A stretch of DNA of 64,000 nucleotides from Arthrobacter alpinus (lineage in GTDB: Bacteria; Actinomycetota; Actinomycetes; Actinomycetales; Micrococcaceae). Below are positions 48,147 to 57,276 of the stretch, piece after piece (position 1 is the first letter of the stretch; each line of letters starts with the position of its first letter). The stretch spans positions 1,178,001 to 1,242,000 of the forward strand of contig NZ_CP012677.1 of NCBI RefSeq assembly GCF_001294625.1, in the 5' to 3' direction. The notes beneath the pieces were generated by a model. It ran no database searches and was not told the DNA's origin. It saw only the letters and a program-made list of their open reading frames with translations. Both the position numbers and the translations under genes were made by a program.

Positions 48147-48203
48147 CGAACGTACAGCAGTTGTTGGTATGCCCCGTAAACATCAACAACTGCTGTACGT
48201 TCG
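48147..48203 (-). terminator. 20-bp hairpin behind fadB
   Basis: CGAACGTACAGCAGTTGTTG (48147-48166) is exactly complementary to 48184-48203, with a 17-nt loop; a further GCGGG/CCCGC pairing outside the stem (48138-48208) is possible. It lies 15 nt after the fadB stop and before the Rieske gene. No U-run. Confidence 0.75.
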
Positions 48204-48218
48204 AGCCCGCCGTGGCGG

Positions 48219-50363
48219 CTAGACCACCGGGTGGAAGCGCTTCCCGTTGACCCGCTCGGAGGCGCCCACCCGGTCGAGGTAGGGGGTGATGCCGCCCAGG
48301 TGCATGGGCCAGCCGGCACCCAAGATCATGCACAGGTCGATGTCCTCCGGTCCGGACACCACACCCTCCTCGAGCATGAGGCCAATCTCCTGCGCCAGTG
48401 CATCCTGGGTCTTGGAGAGCAGTTCCTCACTCGTGGACGGGGTGTTGCCAAAGCGCAGCAAGGACAGGGTCTCCTCGGGAATGAACTGTGAGCCGTCCGC
48501 GGCGGTGGCCCACAGCCCCTTCTTGCCGCCGTCGATCAGTGCCTGGATGTTGGCAGAAACAGCCACCCTGTCACCGAAGGTGGCGTGCATCGACTCGGTG
48601 ACGTGCTGGGCCACCGGCAGGCCCACCATGGCCAGCAGCGTGAACGGTGTCATGGGCAGGCCCATGGGGCGCAGCGCCTTGTCGGCAACAGCAGCGTCGG
48701 TGCCTTCGTCGAACGCGCGGGACACTTCGGCCATGAGGCGCAACAACACCCGGTTCACCACAAAAGCGGTGGCGTCCTTGACCAGCACCGCCGTCTTGCG
48801 TAGCGTCTTGGCCGTGGCAAACGCGGTGGCCAGGACGGCGTCGTCGGTGTTCGGTGCCCGCACAATCTCCAGCAGCGGCATGACGGCCACGGGGTTGAAG
48901 AAATGGAAGCCCACCACGCGCTCGGGGTGCACCAGGTCCTCGGCCATGGCCGTGACGGACAGCGAGGAGGTGTTGGTGGCCAGGATGCATTCGGGTGAAA
49001 CGATCGCCTCCACCTCGGCAAAGACAGCCTTCTTCACGTTGAGTTCCTCAAACACGGCTTCGATCACGAAGTCGGCGTCGGCAAACGCTTGCTTCGAGAC
49101 GGAACCGGTCACCAGCGCCTTGGTGCGGTTGGCGGCATCCTGGCTGATCCGGCCTTTGGCGAGCAGCTTGTCCACCTCGCCGTGCACGTAGCCCACGCCC
49201 TTGTCCACGCGTGCCGCATCGATGTCCGTCATGACCACGGGCACCTTGAGCTGGCGGGCGAACAGCAACGCGAACTGCCCCGCCATCAGGCCAGCCCCCA
49301 CCACGCCAACTTTCGTCACGGGCCGGGCCAGCTTGGGATCGGGCGCGCCAGCCGGTCGCTTGGCCCGCTTCTGCACCAGGTCCAGGAATGCGTAGACGGT
49401 GTCCTTGAACTGAGGCGTCTGCATCAAGTCAGCCAGCGCCTCATCCTCGGCGGCAAACGACTGTGCGCGGGTGAAGTGCTTGCCCTTTTCCAGAAGCTCG
49501 ATCACGCGTGCCGGTGCGGGCGCTGCGTTGGAGGTCTTGGCCTCCACAAACGTCTTGGCATGGGCGACGGCGGCGTCCCAGGCTGCGCTGTTCTCCTCGC
49601 TGAGCGGCTCGGCGACGGCGTTGGCCCGGGTCACCTTTTCGGCGCCCGCCAGGACGCGTGCGGCCCACTTCACGGACTGTTCCACAAAATCCGCAGGTTC
49701 GAACAAGGCGTCGGCGATGCCCAGCTTGAACGCGGCCGGGCCGCTGAGGGTCCGGTTGTTGGAGAGGGCATTCTCCAGCATGACCTTCACCGCATTGGCC
49801 GGTCCGATCAGTCGGGGGAGCAGGTAGACCCCGCCCCAGCCCGGGACCAGGCCCAGGAACGCCTCGGGCAAGGCCAGCGCGCCTGCCCCCGTGGATACCG
49901 TGCGGTAGGTGGCGTTCAGGGCGATCTCCAGGCCGCCGCCCAGCGCCAGGCCGTTGATGAACACAAAGCTGGGCACGCCCAGATCATTTAGTGTGGAGTA
50001 GACGTCGTGGCCCAGCTGGGCCATCCACAGCCCGGCGTCCCTGTCCTTGAGGCCCTTCACGGCGGACAGGTCGGCGCCGGCGGCCAGGAAGAACGGCTTG
50101 CCGGTGACCCCGACGCCGGCGATCTCGCCCCGTGCCGCACGCTCTCGCTGGGTTTCCAGTACGGTGCCCAATTCAATGAGCGTGTTCGGGCCCAAGGTGC
50201 TGGGTCGGCGGTGGTCAAGGCCGTTGTCGAGCGTGACCAGGGCGAAAGTGCCTGCGCTCGGGGCGCCGTCGACGCCGGGAAGGGCAATGTCCTGCACATA
50301 GGAGTGCGTCACCACCTCGTCGGGGAACAAGGCGGCGAGCTTTTGAAAGTCCTGGGCGCTCAT
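48219..50363 (-). CDS. fadB: Trifunctional-type 3-hydroxyacyl-CoA dehydrogenase/enoyl-CoA hydratase
   Basis: Alpha subunit of the fatty-acid oxidation complex. The N-terminal crotonase domain (to about 260) contains AAGADLSAVKG and INGLALGGGLEIAL (oxyanion hole) with ALPEAFLGLVPGWGG carrying the catalytic Glu; the second part has GVVGAGLMAGQFALL (NAD-binding, about 349) and TNTSSLSV, GFHFFNPV, ATAFVVNR of 3-hydroxyacyl-CoA dehydrogenase. 714 residues from ATG 50363 after GAGGGGAG; a longer frame is rejected. Its ATG overlaps the fadA stop (ATGA), so the two are coupled. Confidence 0.95.
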   Translation of the reverse strand: MSAQDFQKLAALFPDEVVTHSYVQDIALPGVDGAPSAGTFALVTLDNGLDHRRPSTLGPNTLIELGTVLETQRERAARGEIAGVGVTGKPFFLAAGADLSAVKGLKDRDAGLWMAQLGHDVYSTLNDLGVPSFVFINGLALGGGLEIALNATYRTVSTGAGALALPEAFLGLVPGWGGVYLLPRLIGPANAVKVMLENALSNNRTLSGPAAFKLGIADALFEPADFVEQSVKWAARVLAGAEKVTRANAVAEPLSEENSAAWDAAVAHAKTFVEAKTSNAAPAPARVIELLEKGKHFTRAQSFAAEDEALADLMQTPQFKDTVYAFLDLVQKRAKRPAGAPDPKLARPVTKVGVVGAGLMAGQFALLFARQLKVPVVMTDIDAARVDKGVGYVHGEVDKLLAKGRISQDAANRTKALVTGSVSKQAFADADFVIEAVFEELNVKKAVFAEVEAIVSPECILATNTSSLSVTAMAEDLVHPERVVGFHFFNPVAVMPLLEIVRAPNTDDAVLATAFATAKTLRKTAVLVKDATAFVVNRVLLRLMAEVSRAFDEGTDAAVADKALRPMGLPMTPFTLLAMVGLPVAQHVTESMHATFGDRVAVSANIQALIDGGKKGLWATAADGSQFIPEETLSLLRFGNTPSTSEELLSKTQDALAQEIGLMLEEGVVSGPEDIDLCMILGAGWPMHLGGITPYLDRVGASERVNGKRFHPVV

Positions 50364-51628
50364 GTGGCGCTCCCCTCGGTGTTTGCGGCGGTCGAGCTTG
50401 GCGAGACCTGGGTCTGGGCGGGCTCGATGATCTCGAAGTGCGGGTTTTCCCAGATCACGGTGGCACCCATGCCCAGGCCGATGCACATGGTGGTGATGCC
50501 GTACCGGACGGCGGGGTCTTCCTGGAACTGGCGGGCCAGCTGGTTCATGAGCCGCACGCCGGAGGAGGCCAGGGGGTGGCCCACGGCGATGGCGCCGCCG
50601 TAGCGGTTGACGCGGGGGTCATCGTCCGCGATGCCGAAGTGATCAAGGAAGGACAGCACCTGGACGGCGAAGGCCTCGTTGATTTCAAAGAGGCCAATGT
50701 CCTCGATGGACAGGCTGGCGAGCTTGAGTGCCTTCTCAGTGGCCGGGACGGGGCCAATACCCATGATCTCCGGTGCGACGCCGGCAAACGCGTATGTGAC
50801 AAGGCGCATCTTGACCGGGAGGCCCAGCTCGGCGGCGGCCTCTGCGGAGGCCAACAGCGCCACCGTGGCGCCGTCGTTTAGGCCGGCGGCGTTGCCTGCT
50901 GTGACACGCCCGTGTGCGCGGAACGGGGTGCGCAGGCCTGCCAGGTCCTCCAGCGTGGTGCTAGGTCTCGGGGGCTCATCTACCGTATTGATGCTCCAGC
51001 CCTGTTCGGGCTTGAGGGTGGCGACGGGCACCAGGTCGGGTTGGATTTGGTCCTTGGCGTACGCGGCGGCAAGTTTTTGCTGGCTGGCCAGGGCGTACGC
51101 GTCGGTGCGGTCCTTGGTAATGGCAGGGAACCTGTCGTGCAGGTTCTCGGCCGTGTTGCCCATATTCAGGGCGGCAGGGTCAACGATGCGTTCGGACATG
51201 AAGCGCGGGTTCGGGTCGGCCCCGGATCCCATGGGGTGGTGGCCCATGTGCTCCACGCCGCCGGCGATCACCACGTCGTAGGCGCCAAAGCCGATACCCG
51301 AGGCGGTGGTGGTCACGGCCGTCATGGCGCCGGCGCACATCCGATCGATGGCGAAACCGGGGACGGATGCAGGGAGCCCGGCCAGCAGTGCCGCCGTGCG
51401 CCCGATGGTCAGGCCCTGGTCGCCGGTCTGTGTCGTGGCGGCAATGGCCACCTCGTCAACGCGGGCCGGGGGAAGGGAGGGGTTGCGGCGCATCAGTTCG
51501 CGGATGCACTTGACCACCAGGTCGTCGGCGCGGGTGGAGGCGTAGATGCCTTTTTCACCGGCCCGTCCAAAGGGGGTCCTGACGCCGTCAACAAAGACGA
51601 CGTCCCTAATCTGCCGGGTTTGGCTCAC
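50360..51628 (-). CDS. fadA: Acetyl-CoA acyltransferase (3-ketoacyl-CoA thiolase)
   Basis: Thiolytic last step of beta-oxidation. Seen: nucleophile Cys in DRMCAGAMTAV (about 95), NEAFAVQ, the catalytic His in GHPLASSG (about 355), and the second Cys in CIGLGMG (about 388). 422 residues from GTG 51628 with AAGGAG upstream; the longer frame lacks a ribosome site. It precedes fadB with a 4-bp overlap, the usual order of actinobacterial fadAB. A perfect dyad lies about 76 nt upstream of the start and is the likely regulatory site. Confidence 0.95.
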   Translation of the reverse strand: MSQTRQIRDVVFVDGVRTPFGRAGEKGIYASTRADDLVVKCIRELMRRNPSLPPARVDEVAIAATTQTGDQGLTIGRTAALLAGLPASVPGFAIDRMCAGAMTAVTTTASGIGFGAYDVVIAGGVEHMGHHPMGSGADPNPRFMSERIVDPAALNMGNTAENLHDRFPAITKDRTDAYALASQQKLAAAYAKDQIQPDLVPVATLKPEQGWSINTVDEPPRPSTTLEDLAGLRTPFRAHGRVTAGNAAGLNDGATVALLASAEAAAELGLPVKMRLVTYAFAGVAPEIMGIGPVPATEKALKLASLSIEDIGLFEINEAFAVQVLSFLDHFGIADDDPRVNRYGGAIAVGHPLASSGVRLMNQLARQFQEDPAVRYGITTMCIGLGMGATVIWENPHFEIIEPAQTQVSPSSTAANTEGSAT

Positions 51629-51703
51629 CTGTAGCTCCTTGAGTGCACATAACAGAGGACGCCGTACCCCTAGACGCGCGGGGACGACTGTGTCACACAT
51701 CAT

Positions 51704-51719
51704 GTTACTTGTCAGTAAC
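51704..51719. promoter_or_regulatory. TetR-type operator candidate upstream of fadA
   Basis: GTTACT-TGTC-AGTAAC, an exact 6-bp dyad with a 4-nt spacer, overlapping a CTGACA -35-like element on the fadA strand. TTACT/AGTAA dyads are of the kind bound by TetR-family fatty-acid regulators; no regulator gene is in the neighbourhood. Binding is inferred only from form and position. Confidence 0.5.
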
Positions 51720-51766
51720 TTAGAGGTCAAAGTGGTGGCCGGCGCAGCATCGCCGTCCGGGCGGTG

Positions 51767-53164
51767 TCAGGCGGCCGTCTCGCCCCCCCGCGGCTCCTTC
51801 GGCGGCAGCGGATCGGGGTTGGCCAGGGACTGCACCAGCATTGGCGCCGTCTTCTCAATCTGCCACCGGCGTGCGCCGAGCCCGGTAAGTGCTGCCGTCA
51901 CCGTTTCTTCGGTGATAGGCGACGGCGGTCGCCAGCAGATCCGGCGCAGAAAGTCCGGGGTGAGGATGTTCTCGGCGGGAATGTGCAGCTCGTCGGAGAT
52001 CGCTGCCAGGCGTGGGCGGGCCGTGGCGTACCGTTCGGCCGCCTCAAGATCGCGCTCTGCCCACACGCGTGGGGGTGGCGGGGTGTTGTTGGAGACCTGT
52101 AGCGGTGGCAGGTCGGTGCTGTTCTTCGCCATGTGGAGGGCATGCAGCCACTTCGGGGCGTCACGCTTGGCGGCGCGGCCATGGAAGCCCGGCAGCCCCA
52201 GCAAGGCCGGCACCGTGGTGGGCATGCCTTTGGCGGCGGCGATGATGGCCGTGTCGGGAATGAGCCGTGTGGGGGCAATGTCGCGGAGCTCGGCCAGTTT
52301 TTCCCGGGTTTGCCACAGTTCGCGAACGGCTGCCAGCTGGACCCGGTTGCGGATGGTGTGCGAGCCCGAGGTGCGCCGCCACGGGTCAACACGTGGGGCG
52401 GGCACGCCGGCGTCGATCAGGTGTTGGAACTCCTGGGCGGCATAGTCCAGCTTCCCGTCAGCCTCCAACAGTGCCAGCAACTCCTCCTCGAGCTCGGCCA
52501 GGACTTCCACGTCCAGGGCGGCGTAGCGAAGCCACGGCTCGGGAAGCGGCCGTTTGGACCAGTCTGCCGCTGAATGTTCCTTGGCCAGGTGATACCCCAG
52601 CAAGGACTCGACGACGGCGCCCAACCCCACCCTGGGCAGGCCCGCCAGTCGGGCCGCCAGCTCCGTGTCAAAGAGTTTGTCCGGCCACATGCCCACTCCT
52701 GCCAGGCAGGGCAGGTCTTGGCTGGCGGCGTGCAAAATCCACTCAACCCCGCTCAGGGCGTCATTGATGATGCCCAGGTTCTCAAACGCTTCGGGATCGA
52801 TCAGCCAGGTGCCCGCACCTTCACGGCGAATCTGCACCAGCATGGCGCGCTGGCCGTAACGGAACCCGGAGGCCCGTTCGGTGTCCACGCCGGCGGGCCC
52901 GTGGCCGGCAGCAAGGGCGGCCGCACAACGTCGCAACTCCGCGGGGGTGGAGACGACCTCGGGAATACCGTCCCGCGGCATGGTCAATTCAACCAACTCA
53001 GGCAGATCGTCAAGCTCGACGCGGACGCCGTCAATGACCACGGAGGTCAGCGGTGGCGGGGCAAGATCAACAGTTGACGCATGGCCCGAGGCGGCGATGT
53101 TGTTCAAATCGGTGGACTTTTTGGCCCGGGTGCGGCTGTGTGCGGTGGATTCTGGGTTGATCAT
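51767..53164 (-). CDS. RNase D-like 3'-5' exonuclease with HRDC domains
   Basis: A 465-residue DEDDy exonuclease followed by helical HRDC domains. Seen: metal-binding Asp/Glu in GPAGVDTERASGF (about 91-103), Asp in ILHAASQDLPCL, and the Tyr-Asp of LRYAALDVEVLAEL; after residue about 250 the HRDC part (about 255-440). This is the actinobacterial Rv2681-type protein, likely acting in RNA processing and not DNA repair (inferred). The N-terminal 40 residues are low-complexity. Start ATG 53164, preceded by TAGACT at 9 nt. It is followed by 138 nt containing the fadA promoter dyad. Confidence 0.88.
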   Translation of the reverse strand: MINPESTAHSRTRAKKSTDLNNIAASGHASTVDLAPPPLTSVVIDGVRVELDDLPELVELTMPRDGIPEVVSTPAELRRCAAALAAGHGPAGVDTERASGFRYGQRAMLVQIRREGAGTWLIDPEAFENLGIINDALSGVEWILHAASQDLPCLAGVGMWPDKLFDTELAARLAGLPRVGLGAVVESLLGYHLAKEHSAADWSKRPLPEPWLRYAALDVEVLAELEEELLALLEADGKLDYAAQEFQHLIDAGVPAPRVDPWRRTSGSHTIRNRVQLAAVRELWQTREKLAELRDIAPTRLIPDTAIIAAAKGMPTTVPALLGLPGFHGRAAKRDAPKWLHALHMAKNSTDLPPLQVSNNTPPPPRVWAERDLEAAERYATARPRLAAISDELHIPAENILTPDFLRRICWRPPSPITEETVTAALTGLGARRWQIEKTAPMLVQSLANPDPLPPKEPRGGETAA

Positions 53165-53237
53165 GATAAACCCAGTCTAGCGAAGCCTGCGGAGTGTGGG
53201 CCCCGCCGGCCAAAGCGCAGCATAGAAACGGGTCAGC

Positions 53238-53807
53238 TTAGAAACGGCGCCGCGCCGGGAGTAGGGTCACCCCGTCTGGCACGGGGGGCAGCCCCGCAAA
53301 GGTACACACCATCTGCGACCAGGCTTCCAGGTGGGCCTGGACGGCGGGGGAGGTAGGCGTCCACGAGGCCCGCAGCTCAATGTCTACCGCGTCATCACGG
53401 GCAGCCAGGGTGCCGTAACTTTCGGAGAGGATCCTGGTTGCCGTACCGCCGGCGGAGCGGTACTCCGCCTCGTGCTCGGCAAGGGCCTCCACCAGCCACG
53501 CCCACGCCACATTGCCGAGGAGGGAATCGTTGCCCATGTCCGGTTCGAGCTGGGCCCGGATGTAGGTGACGATGCGGAAAGTGCCCTCCCACAGGGCGGA
53601 ACCGTTGGGGTCGTGGAGCAAGATGAAGCGGCCCGTGGCGAGTTCCTCACCGTCGAGAACCACCTCGGCGCCTAGGGCGACGCCAAACGGTGCCAGCCGG
53701 GTGGGGGCCGGGATCTCCTCCAGGGTCAGTTCGCTGCGGCTCCGCGTGGTGCGCAGGGACGAAAGCGCTGCCTGAAAGTCAGTGGGAAGCTGCGGAAGTT
53801 CTCTCAC
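53238..53807 (-). CDS. DUF3000 family protein
   Basis: A 189-residue actinobacterial protein (DUF3000) found next to the RNase D-like gene, in the order of mycobacterial Rv2680-Rv2681 (recalled). Seen: EEIPAPTRLAPFGVAL, GRFILLHDPNGSALWEGTFRIV and NVAWAWLVEAL, all conserved in the family. Soluble, function unknown. The start is GTG 53807, with TAATCT 6 nt upstream and no ribosome site, so probably leaderless. Confidence 0.85.
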   Translation of the reverse strand: MRELPQLPTDFQAALSSLRTTRSRSELTLEEIPAPTRLAPFGVALGAEVVLDGEELATGRFILLHDPNGSALWEGTFRIVTYIRAQLEPDMGNDSLLGNVAWAWLVEALAEHEAEYRSAGGTATRILSESYGTLAARDDAVDIELRASWTPTSPAVQAHLEAWSQMVCTFAGLPPVPDGVTLLPARRRF

Positions 53808-53896
53808 ATTGGCAGATTATTGCGTCCCCACCAATTTCCGTGTGAGGCGCGCCGCACATGCCAAGGCGCGGCCGGTTTGGTGCCCAGTGTTTGGTG

Positions 53897-54967
53897 CTAT
53901 GGGGTCAGTTCGGTGCGGATGGCCGCTACGAATGCGTCGATGTCGGCCGCGGAGGTGTCGAAGGAGCACATCCAGCGCACCTCTTGGGCCGCGGCGTTCC
54001 AGTCGTAGAACCGGAAGGATTCACGCAAACGCTCGGCGACGCCGTCGGGCAGGACGGCAAAGACGCCGTTGGACTCGGTGGCCTGTGTGGGCTTCACGCC
54101 GGGAATTGTTTGGACCGCGGCGCGCAGCTTGGCGGCCATGGCGTTGGCGTGCCCGGCCGACTTCAGCCACAAGTCATCGCTGAGCAGGGCCAAGAACTGG
54201 GCGGAGATGAAGCGCATCTTGGAGGACAGTTGCATGTTCATCTTGCGCAGGTAGATCAGGCCGTCGGCCGACGACGGGTTCAGCGCCACTACCGCCTCCC
54301 CGTACATCATCCCGTTCTTGGTGCCGCCAAAGGACAGTACGTCCACGCCGGCGTCGGAGGTGAACTCGCGCACCGGGACGTTCAGGAACGCTGCCGCGTT
54401 GGCTAGCCGGGCGCCGTCCATGTGTACTTTCATGCCCAAGGAGTGGGCATGCTCACAGATGGCACGCACCTCTGCGGGCGTGTAGCAGGTGCCTAGCTCC
54501 GTGGTCTGGGTGATGGAGACGGCCAGTGGCTGGGCACGGTGCTCGTCGCCAAAGCCCCAGGCCTCCTTATCGATCAGCTCAGGGGTCAGCTTGCCGTTGT
54601 CGGTGGGCACGGCAAGCAGCTTCATGCCGCCCACCCGCTCCGGGGCGCCGTTTTCGTCGCAGTTGATGTGCGCGGTGGCAGCACACACCACAGCACCCCA
54701 GCGGGGCAGTAGCGACTGCAGGGCCGTCACATTCGCGCCGGTGCCATTGAAGACCGGGAACACATCCACCTTTTTGCCGAACAGCTCGGCCATGACCTGG
54801 TGCAGCCGGGCGGTGTAAACGTCCTCGCCATAGGCCACCTGGTGTCCGTCGTTGGCGGCGACCAGCGCGGCGAGCACCTCGGGGTGGACGCCTGAATAGT
54901 TGTCCGACGCGAAGCTGCGAACAGTTGCGTCGTGCAGGCGGGCGGGCGTGAAAACGGTGTCAGTCAT
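53897..54967 (-). CDS. Low-specificity L-threonine aldolase
   Basis: A 356-residue PLP enzyme of fold type I that cleaves threonine/allo-threonine to glycine and acetaldehyde. Seen: FASDNYSGVHPEVLAAL and VFNGTGANVTAL near the N-terminus, the HMDGARLANAAA segment, and the PLP lysine in SFGGTKNGMMYGEAV (about 201). Start ATG 54967 with AGAAGG upstream. The SDR gene ends 18 nt before its start, so SDR and aldolase may be in one unit, and DUF6421 precedes them. Confidence 0.9.
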   Translation of the reverse strand: MTDTVFTPARLHDATVRSFASDNYSGVHPEVLAALVAANDGHQVAYGEDVYTARLHQVMAELFGKKVDVFPVFNGTGANVTALQSLLPRWGAVVCAATAHINCDENGAPERVGGMKLLAVPTDNGKLTPELIDKEAWGFGDEHRAQPLAVSITQTTELGTCYTPAEVRAICEHAHSLGMKVHMDGARLANAAAFLNVPVREFTSDAGVDVLSFGGTKNGMMYGEAVVALNPSSADGLIYLRKMNMQLSSKMRFISAQFLALLSDDLWLKSAGHANAMAAKLRAAVQTIPGVKPTQATESNGVFAVLPDGVAERLRESFRFYDWNAAAQEVRWMCSFDTSAADIDAFVAAIRTELTP

Positions 54968-54984
54968 GAAATAAAAAGCCTTCT

Positions 54985-55752
54985 CTAGGAAAGGATGAGG
55001 CGCGAGCCGTTGAGCCCAGCCGCCGGAGTGGAAAATAGCCTCACCACAGTGTCCCCCAGGGTGGACACGTCCGTGAAACCGGGGAACGTGCGCTCAGGTG
55101 ATGCGGCGCGCATGGCCGGATCCACCAGCGCTTTAACCACCAGTACGACGGCGGCTGCCCGGCTTGCGCTGGTCCCCTCGCTGCTGGCCGCGGCATCACT
55201 GCTCGCTGTGCTGCTGGCCCCCGTGCTGCAAGCAACTGAGGCCAGCCCCTGGGCCAGGGCCCCCATCCAGGTCTCCGCCGCCGCCTTGACGGCCGCGTAG
55301 TTGGCATTGCCAAGGGTGGGTGCCGTGACGGCTGTGGAGGAGACAATGGCCATCCGGCCGGCCGCCGAGGCGGCGATGTCCTCGTAAAACGCCCGGGTGG
55401 TGTTGCGCAGCGTCGTCAGAACAGAACGGTGCAAAAAGTCCCAGTCCGCATCGGATTGCCCTGCCAGGCCCTTGCCGCCACGCCAGCCGCCCACCAGGTG
55501 GATCAGCCCGTCGACGCGGCCATGATCGGCGCGCACCTGCTCTGCCAAGGCTGCCACGGCAGCGTTGTCGGCCAGGTCGCAGGACAGGGGGAGGGCACCG
55601 CCGGTGAGGGCGGCCGCCGACCCGATGCGCCCGGCGTCGGACCCTACGGTCAGGACCCGGAAGCCTGCCTGGACGAGGGCGGTGGCTGTGGCGATGCCGG
55701 CGGCACTACTACCGCCGGCGATCACCACCAGCGGCGAGGTTGGGATGGTCAT
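54985..55752 (-). CDS. Short-chain dehydrogenase/reductase, altered substrate loop
   Basis: A 255-residue SDR-like Rossmann protein. Seen: VVIAGGSSAAGIATATAL (cofactor loop, GGSSAAG replacing T-G-x3-G-x-G), DGLIHLVGGW, the catalytic Ser in IVSSTAV and YAAVKAAAE (Tyr-x3-Lys, about 155-159). After this, in place of the usual P-G substrate loop, comes a Ser/Ala/Gly-rich stretch of about 25 residues (about 178-202). So it may be inactive or highly altered. Start ATG 55752 with TAGTGT 7 nt upstream (leaderless pattern). It lies between DUF6421 and threonine aldolase. Confidence 0.75.
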   Translation of the reverse strand: MTIPTSPLVVIAGGSSAAGIATATALVQAGFRVLTVGSDAGRIGSAAALTGGALPLSCDLADNAAVAALAEQVRADHGRVDGLIHLVGGWRGGKGLAGQSDADWDFLHRSVLTTLRNTTRAFYEDIAASAAGRMAIVSSTAVTAPTLGNANYAAVKAAAETWMGALAQGLASVACSTGASSTASSDAAASSEGTSASRAAAVVLVVKALVDPAMRAASPERTFPGFTDVSTLGDTVVRLFSTPAAGLNGSRLILS

Positions 55753-55770
55753 GGGATCTACACTACCCAT

Positions 55771-57156
55771 CTATGAGGCGCTGATGCCGGTGATGCCGGT
55801 GGTCGATTCGATGACATCGCGCATCTTTTTGGACAGGGCTTCATAAAACATGGAGAGCGGGAATTCATCGTCCATGACCTGGTCGGTGACCTCGCGCAGG
55901 GGGGCCGTCAGCGGCAGCGCGTCCGGACCCTTCGCCCAGGTGGAGGCCGGATTCGGGGTCAAGGTGGCGGAGACCAGCTCGTAGGCGGCCAGCCAGTGGG
56001 CCAGTTTGGGCCTGTCGATGGAACGCCAGTACAGCTCTTCAATTTCGCGGCCCAGGGCGATCACGACGTCGGGTACCTCTGTCCAGTCGATCGTGAGCTT
56101 GGTGTCGGTCCAGTGCAGCACGTGGTGCTGGTGCAGCCAGGCGAAGAGCAGCTGGCCGCCCAGGCCGTCGTAGTTGCGCACGCGGGAGCCGGTGATGGCG
56201 AAGCGGAAGATCCGATCAAAAATGACCGCGTACTGGACCAGCTTGGCGTGTTTGCGGGCCTCGGGGGAGGCATTGGCGTCGTGCTCCACGGCCACCGACT
56301 CGCGGTAGGCGGTCAAATCGCAGCGCAGTTCCTCCAGCGAATACAGGAAGTACGGCATCCGTTGCTTGATCATGAAGGGGTCAAAAGGCAGGTCCCCGCG
56401 CATGTGCGTCCTGTCGTGGATCAGGTCCCACATGACAAAGGTTTCCTGGGTAAGTGCTTGGTTGTCGAGAAGTTCGAGCGCGTCCGCGGGCAACTCCAAC
56501 CGGGTCACCTGGGCGGCCTCCTTGACCACGCGACGGAAGCGGGCGGCCTCGCGGTCCTGGAAGATGGCGCCCCAGGTGAAGGTGGGGGTGTCCCGGACGG
56601 CCACGCTCTCCGGGAACAGGACGGCTGAGTTGGTGTCATAGCCGGGGGTAAAGTCGATGAAGCGGAGCGGGACAAACAGCTTGTTGGAGTAGCTGCCTGC
56701 TTCCAGTTCGTCGATGAACTCGGGCCAGATGACCTCCACCAGGACGGCTTCGACAAAGCGGGAGGTGGAGCCGTTTTGGGTGTACATCGGGAACACCACC
56801 AAGTGGCCCAGACCGTTGACGCGATGTTCTTGAGGGTTGAACGCCAGGAGTGAGTCAAGGAAGTCGGGGACAGCCAGTCCGCCGTCTGCCCAGGTGGCAA
56901 AATCCGCCTGGGCCAGGCTCAGGTACTGTGCGTCGTGGGGGAAATGCGGCGCCAACTCGCCGATGCTGGCCGTGATGGTGGCAATGAGCTCCAAGGCGTG
57001 CGGATGGTCCGCCGCGTTGGGGACGGAGCCGTCCTTGGCTTGCAGTTCCTGCAAGCTGGTGGCTGCGTGCTTGAGCGCCAGCCAGGCCGGGTCTGTGACA
57101 AGGTCGCCGTAGTTGGCATGTGCCGTGGTGCCCGGGGTGTCCAGGGTGATGTTCAT
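55771..57156 (-). CDS. DUF6421 family protein
   Basis: A 461-residue soluble protein of an actinobacterial family with no known function (DUF6421). Seen: GHLVVFPMYTQNGS, FVEAVLVEVIWPEF, LFVPLRFIDFTPGYDTNSAVLF, the WDLIHDRTHMRGDLPFDPFMIKQRMPY region (His-rich, about 240-270), and the HHVLHW stretch. The His/Asp/Glu density suggests a metal site, but no enzyme family is recognised. Start ATG 57156 after AAAGGA; an upstream extension is rejected. The stop falls 19 nt before the SDR start. Confidence 0.75.
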   Translation of the reverse strand: MNITLDTPGTTAHANYGDLVTDPAWLALKHAATSLQELQAKDGSVPNAADHPHALELIATITASIGELAPHFPHDAQYLSLAQADFATWADGGLAVPDFLDSLLAFNPQEHRVNGLGHLVVFPMYTQNGSTSRFVEAVLVEVIWPEFIDELEAGSYSNKLFVPLRFIDFTPGYDTNSAVLFPESVAVRDTPTFTWGAIFQDREAARFRRVVKEAAQVTRLELPADALELLDNQALTQETFVMWDLIHDRTHMRGDLPFDPFMIKQRMPYFLYSLEELRCDLTAYRESVAVEHDANASPEARKHAKLVQYAVIFDRIFRFAITGSRVRNYDGLGGQLLFAWLHQHHVLHWTDTKLTIDWTEVPDVVIALGREIEELYWRSIDRPKLAHWLAAYELVSATLTPNPASTWAKGPDALPLTAPLREVTDQVMDDEFPLSMFYEALSKKMRDVIESTTGITGISAS

Positions 57157-57276
57157 GGAAGTGGCTATCCTTTGCTGCTGTCCCATTGATATTTTTTCGA
57201 GCCTAGCAATGGAACAGTAAAACTAATGTGCCATATTCCCGAGCATTAGCAACTGTCGCCCTCGAGGCGTAAAGAA

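Noticed and set aside
57183..57212. CCATTG/CAATGG short dyad upstream of DUF6421
   Set aside because: Only 6-bp arms with an 18-nt spacer; too weak to call an operator.
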